In this document: one piece after another, positions 44,207 to 46,170 of the stretch
How the letters are laid out: each line of letters begins with the position of its first letter
Position numbering within the stretch: the stretch's first letter is position 1
Assembly: GCA_031262225.1 (NCBI GenBank)
Contig: JAISIC010000025.1
Span: forward strand, 1 to 46,170
DNA from: Ruminococcus sp.
Lineage (GTDB): Bacteria; Bacillota; Clostridia; Oscillospirales; Ruminococcaceae
Direction of reading: 5' to 3'
Length of the DNA: 46,170 nt
Made by a program: the position numbers and the translations under genes
Notes under the pieces: generated by a model
What the model saw: only the letters and a program-made list of their open reading frames with translations
The model's database searches: none
Told to the model about the DNA's origin: nothing

Positions 44207-45300
44207 ACATTTTCGATAAACTTCGCCTCAAACTGCCCCTGCAAGGGGCTTGCGCTTTGATAACATCGCAGGTAAACCGCCGGTATTTCACCGACTTTAA
44301 TTCCTCCGACGGCTATCTTTTGATATTTGAAAACGAAGCGTTTTTCCTTGTAGATTCGCGTTACTTTGAAGCGGCAAAAAAAAGTGTTAAAGCAAATGTT
44401 GTATTGCTTGAAAAAGCCGCAGAGCAGATTAACGGATTATTCGCTTCGCACGGCATTCAATCGGTTTACATTGAATCCGACAGGGTCACAGTGGGTGAAC
44501 TTGAGTTTATGAAAAGCAAATTCGAGAATGTGACGATTGACTTTTCCGAAACCCTTTTCAAGGCTATTCGCTCACTTCGTATGATAAAAACTCCCGACGA
44601 AGTAAAAGCGATAAAAACTGCACAGACCATCGCTGAAACTGCCCTTTTAAGACTTCTTGACGACGGTTTTTCATATGATAACACCGAAAGAAAGCTTGCC
44701 GCAAAGCTTGACTACCACATGAAGGACGGCAGTGCGGAGGTCATTCCGCAAGCGGATGATATCTCATTTGAAACGATCCTGCTTTCGGGTGAAAACACCT
44801 CAATGCCGCACGGTGTCCCGTCCGAGCGTTCCGTGTGTGACGGCGATGCTCTGCTGATCGATTTCGGTGCGGTTTATGAGGGATTGCACAGCGACATGAC
44901 AAGGACGGCGTTTATTAATAACATTAACGATGAATATATCAAAATATGGGAAATTGTCCTTGAAGCTAAAAATCTTGCAATGGCGGCGATAAAGCCGGGT
45001 ATCCCCTGCAATGAGGTTGATAAAATAGCCCGCGATTATATCACATCGAAGGGATACGGCGACTGTTTCGGGCACGGGCTGGGGCACTCGGTTGGGCTTG
45101 AAATCCACGAATACCCCGCCTTCAACAAGACCTGTGAAGAGCTTTTAACCCCGGGTATGATAATGACCGTTGAACCCGGCATATATATCCCCGGGAAGTT
45201 CGGTGTCCGCCTCGAAGACATGGTAGTTATTACCGAATCGGGTTATGACAATTTGGCTTCTATGTCAATTATGCCCGAATTTACCGTCAAATTTTTGTAG
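44203..45300 (+). CDS. M24-family Xaa-Pro aminopeptidase/dipeptidase
   Basis: A 365-residue cytoplasmic metallopeptidase of the PepP/PepQ type. The N-terminal creatinase-like domain (about 1-130) is followed by the pita-bread domain. The five dinuclear metal ligands are visible: two Asp in IDFGAVYEGLHSDMTRT, His in GHGLGHSVGL, Glu in TVEPGIYIP and Glu in VRLEDMVVIT. It removes or splits peptides with proline in the second position. It sits directly upstream of efp, a widespread order in Firmicutes and suggestive because EF-P serves polyproline synthesis. Confidence 0.93.
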   Translation: MNIFDKLRLKLPLQGACALITSQVNRRYFTDFNSSDGYLLIFENEAFFLVDSRYFEAAKKSVKANVVLLEKAAEQINGLFASHGIQSVYIESDRVTVGELEFMKSKFENVTIDFSETLFKAIRSLRMIKTPDEVKAIKTAQTIAETALLRLLDDGFSYDNTERKLAAKLDYHMKDGSAEVIPQADDISFETILLSGENTSMPHGVPSERSVCDGDALLIDFGAVYEGLHSDMTRTAFINNINDEYIKIWEIVLEAKNLAMAAIKPGIPCNEVDKIARDYITSKGYGDCFGHGLGHSVGLEIHEYPAFNKTCEELLTPGMIMTVEPGIYIPGKFGVRLEDMVVITESGYDNLASMSIMPEFTVKFL

Positions 45301-45346
45301 ACTTGCACAAACTGAACCGCTGTTTCAACTTTTTTATCTTTTTCTC

Positions 45347-45375
45347 TTGCTTTCCTTCTTATTTTAATGTATAAT
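45347..45375 (+). promoter_or_regulatory. Promoter of efp
   Basis: TTGCTT (45347-45352) and TATAAT (45370-45375) are spaced by 17 bases, about 70 bases above the efp ATG. It allows efp expression independent of the upstream aminopeptidase. Confidence 0.55.
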
Positions 45376-45443
45376 AGAACATAATAATGATAAAAAAACT
45401 ACTATACACAGCTTTAGATGTATAAATTTGGAGGATATCTCTT

Positions 45444-46001
45444 ATGATAACAGCCGGTGATTTCAGAAACGGCGTGACCTTTGAAGAAGACGGACAGGTT
45501 TTACAGATAGTCGAGTTCCAGCACGTTAAGCCGGGCAAAGGCGCGGCATTTGTTCGCACAAAAACTAAAAACGTTATAACCGGTGCGGTAGTCGAAAAGT
45601 CCTATAACCCCACAGCGAAGTTTGAAAATGCTTTCGTTGACAGAAAAGATATGGAATATTCCTACTCCGACGGCGATCTCTACTACTTCATGGATCAAGA
45701 GACTTATGACACCGTTCCCATAAACAAAGCAACTCTTGCCGACAATTTTAAGTTCGTTAAGGAACAAACAATTTGCAAAGTCTGCTCCTATAAAGGCACA
45801 GTCTTCGCAGTTGAACCCCCGAAGAATATCACTCTTCTTGTGACCGAAACCGAACCCGGCGTTCGCGGCGACACCGCAACAAACACCCAAAAGCCCGCAA
45901 CACTCGAAACCGGTGCAGAGGTTCGCGTTCCTCTCTTCATAAACGAAGGCGACAAAATCATCGTAGACACCGAAACCGGCAAGTATTCCGCACGTGCATA
46001 G
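45444..46001 (+). CDS. efp: Translation elongation factor P
   Basis: Rescues ribosomes stalled at polyproline. The 185-residue protein has the KOW-like domain I with the loop [15 protein letters not shown], whose tip Lys32 is the usual modification site. OB domains II and III follow, with [25 protein letters not shown] and [20 protein letters not shown]. The start has GGAGG upstream. A CD1247-type gene follows. Confidence 0.97.
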   Translation: MITAGDFRNGVTFEEDGQVLQIVEFQHVKPGKGAAFVRTKTKNVITGAVVEKSYNPTAKFENAFVDRKDMEYSYSDGDLYYFMDQETYDTVPINKATLADNFKFVKEQTICKVCSYKGTVFAVEPPKNITLLVTETEPGVRGDTATNTQKPATLETGAEVRVPLFINEGDKIIVDTETGKYSARA

Positions 46002-46072
46002 TCAGACGACACCCCACCCGCCGCATGCTGTGATAATAAATACAAGAATTTTAATCAATATTGGAGGTTGCT

Positions 46073-46170
46073 ATGAAACTACCCGAGAAGGTATCCTATC
46101 TGCAAGGGCTTATGGATGGTATGGAGATTGATACCTCCACAAAAGAGGGCAAGCTTTTTAAAGCAATTGC
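46073..46170 (+). CDS. CD1247-type protein, 5' end (partial)
   Basis: The first 32 codons are present, and the gene runs off the right edge. The start MKLPEKVSYLQGLMDGMEID followed by TSTKEGKL resembles the CD1247 N-terminal domain that often follows efp in Clostridia. GGAGG (46063-46067) precedes the ATG. The function of this domain is unknown. Confidence 0.65.
   Translation, partial: MKLPEKVSYLQGLMDGMEIDTSTKEGKLFKAI

Noticed and set aside
1-46170. tRNA, rRNA, CRISPR arrays, insertion sequences, prophage genes or a replication origin
   Set aside because: I looked for cloverleaf-ending CCA segments, regularly spaced repeats, transposase or integrase motifs and DnaA-box clusters, and saw none. 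The three nonamers at 25.5 kb are too short and too few to be a CRISPR.

Overview
The window looks like a chromosomal segment from a spore-forming, anaerobic member of the Clostridia, probably of the Oscillospiraceae/Ruminococcaceae type. This is inferred from gene content: rubrerythrin, spmA/spmB, an AbrB/SpoVT-type regulator with a Cys-rich tail, a CarD-family regulator, a group II ECF transporter, a zinc-finger Clp ATPase, and efp followed by a CD1247-type gene. A GH94 cellobiose phosphorylase suggests use of plant polysaccharide. I found no tRNA, rRNA, CRISPR, IS or phage genes.

Layout. (1) 1-1440: the 5' end of a minus-strand gene with a consensus promoter, then rubrerythrin and dCTP deaminase, closed by a bidirectional terminator. 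(2) 15137 down to 1448, minus strand: fourteen genes with no gap above about 42 bases. They are ruvC, ruvA, a degenerate phosphatase-fold gene, ruvB, glmM, an rRNA-methyltransferase-like gene, ecfA1, ecfA2, ecfT, truA, a small membrane protein, a DUF5711-like protein, a CvpA-like protein and a ClpE-like ATPase. (3) 15.3-18.7 kb: carD, convergent spmA/spmB, abrB and a CapA-like phosphatase. (4) 18.8-22.9 kb: pfkA, a FolT-like ECF S component (the likely partner of the EcfA1A2T module) and cellobiose phosphorylase, ending at a bidirectional terminator. (5) 22.9-25.5 kb: a large MalT/LuxR-type STAND regulator on the minus strand.

(6) The most notable part is 25.5-42.8 kb. It holds twelve tightly packed plus-strand genes that read as a Gram-positive Pel-type exopolysaccharide locus joined to a phosphate-chemistry module: galE, a DUF4874/DUF4832-like protein, pelD (with a fused SDR-like domain), pelE, a pelA-like deacetylase, pelF, pelG, two cotH-like kinases, a VTC-type polyphosphate polymerase, a DUF4956 membrane protein and a second DUF4832-like protein. 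PelD keeps an RxxD cyclic-di-GMP inhibitory-site motif but has no GGDEF catalytic motif. GalE has Ser at the gate position that in other GalE enzymes decides whether N-acetylated sugars fit. The divergent regulatory region between the MalT-type gene and galE carries three identical nonamers (CCTCATACT) 53-54 bases apart that resemble MalT boxes, plus three good sigma-A-type promoters. My working model is a secreted aminogalactan matrix switched by cyclic-di-GMP and a MalT-type sensor, with CotH and VTC enzymes adding phosphate groups or making polyphosphate. This is inference.

(7) 42.9-46.2 kb: an endonuclease IV-like protein, aroQ, an M24 aminopeptidase, efp and the start of a CD1247-type gene.
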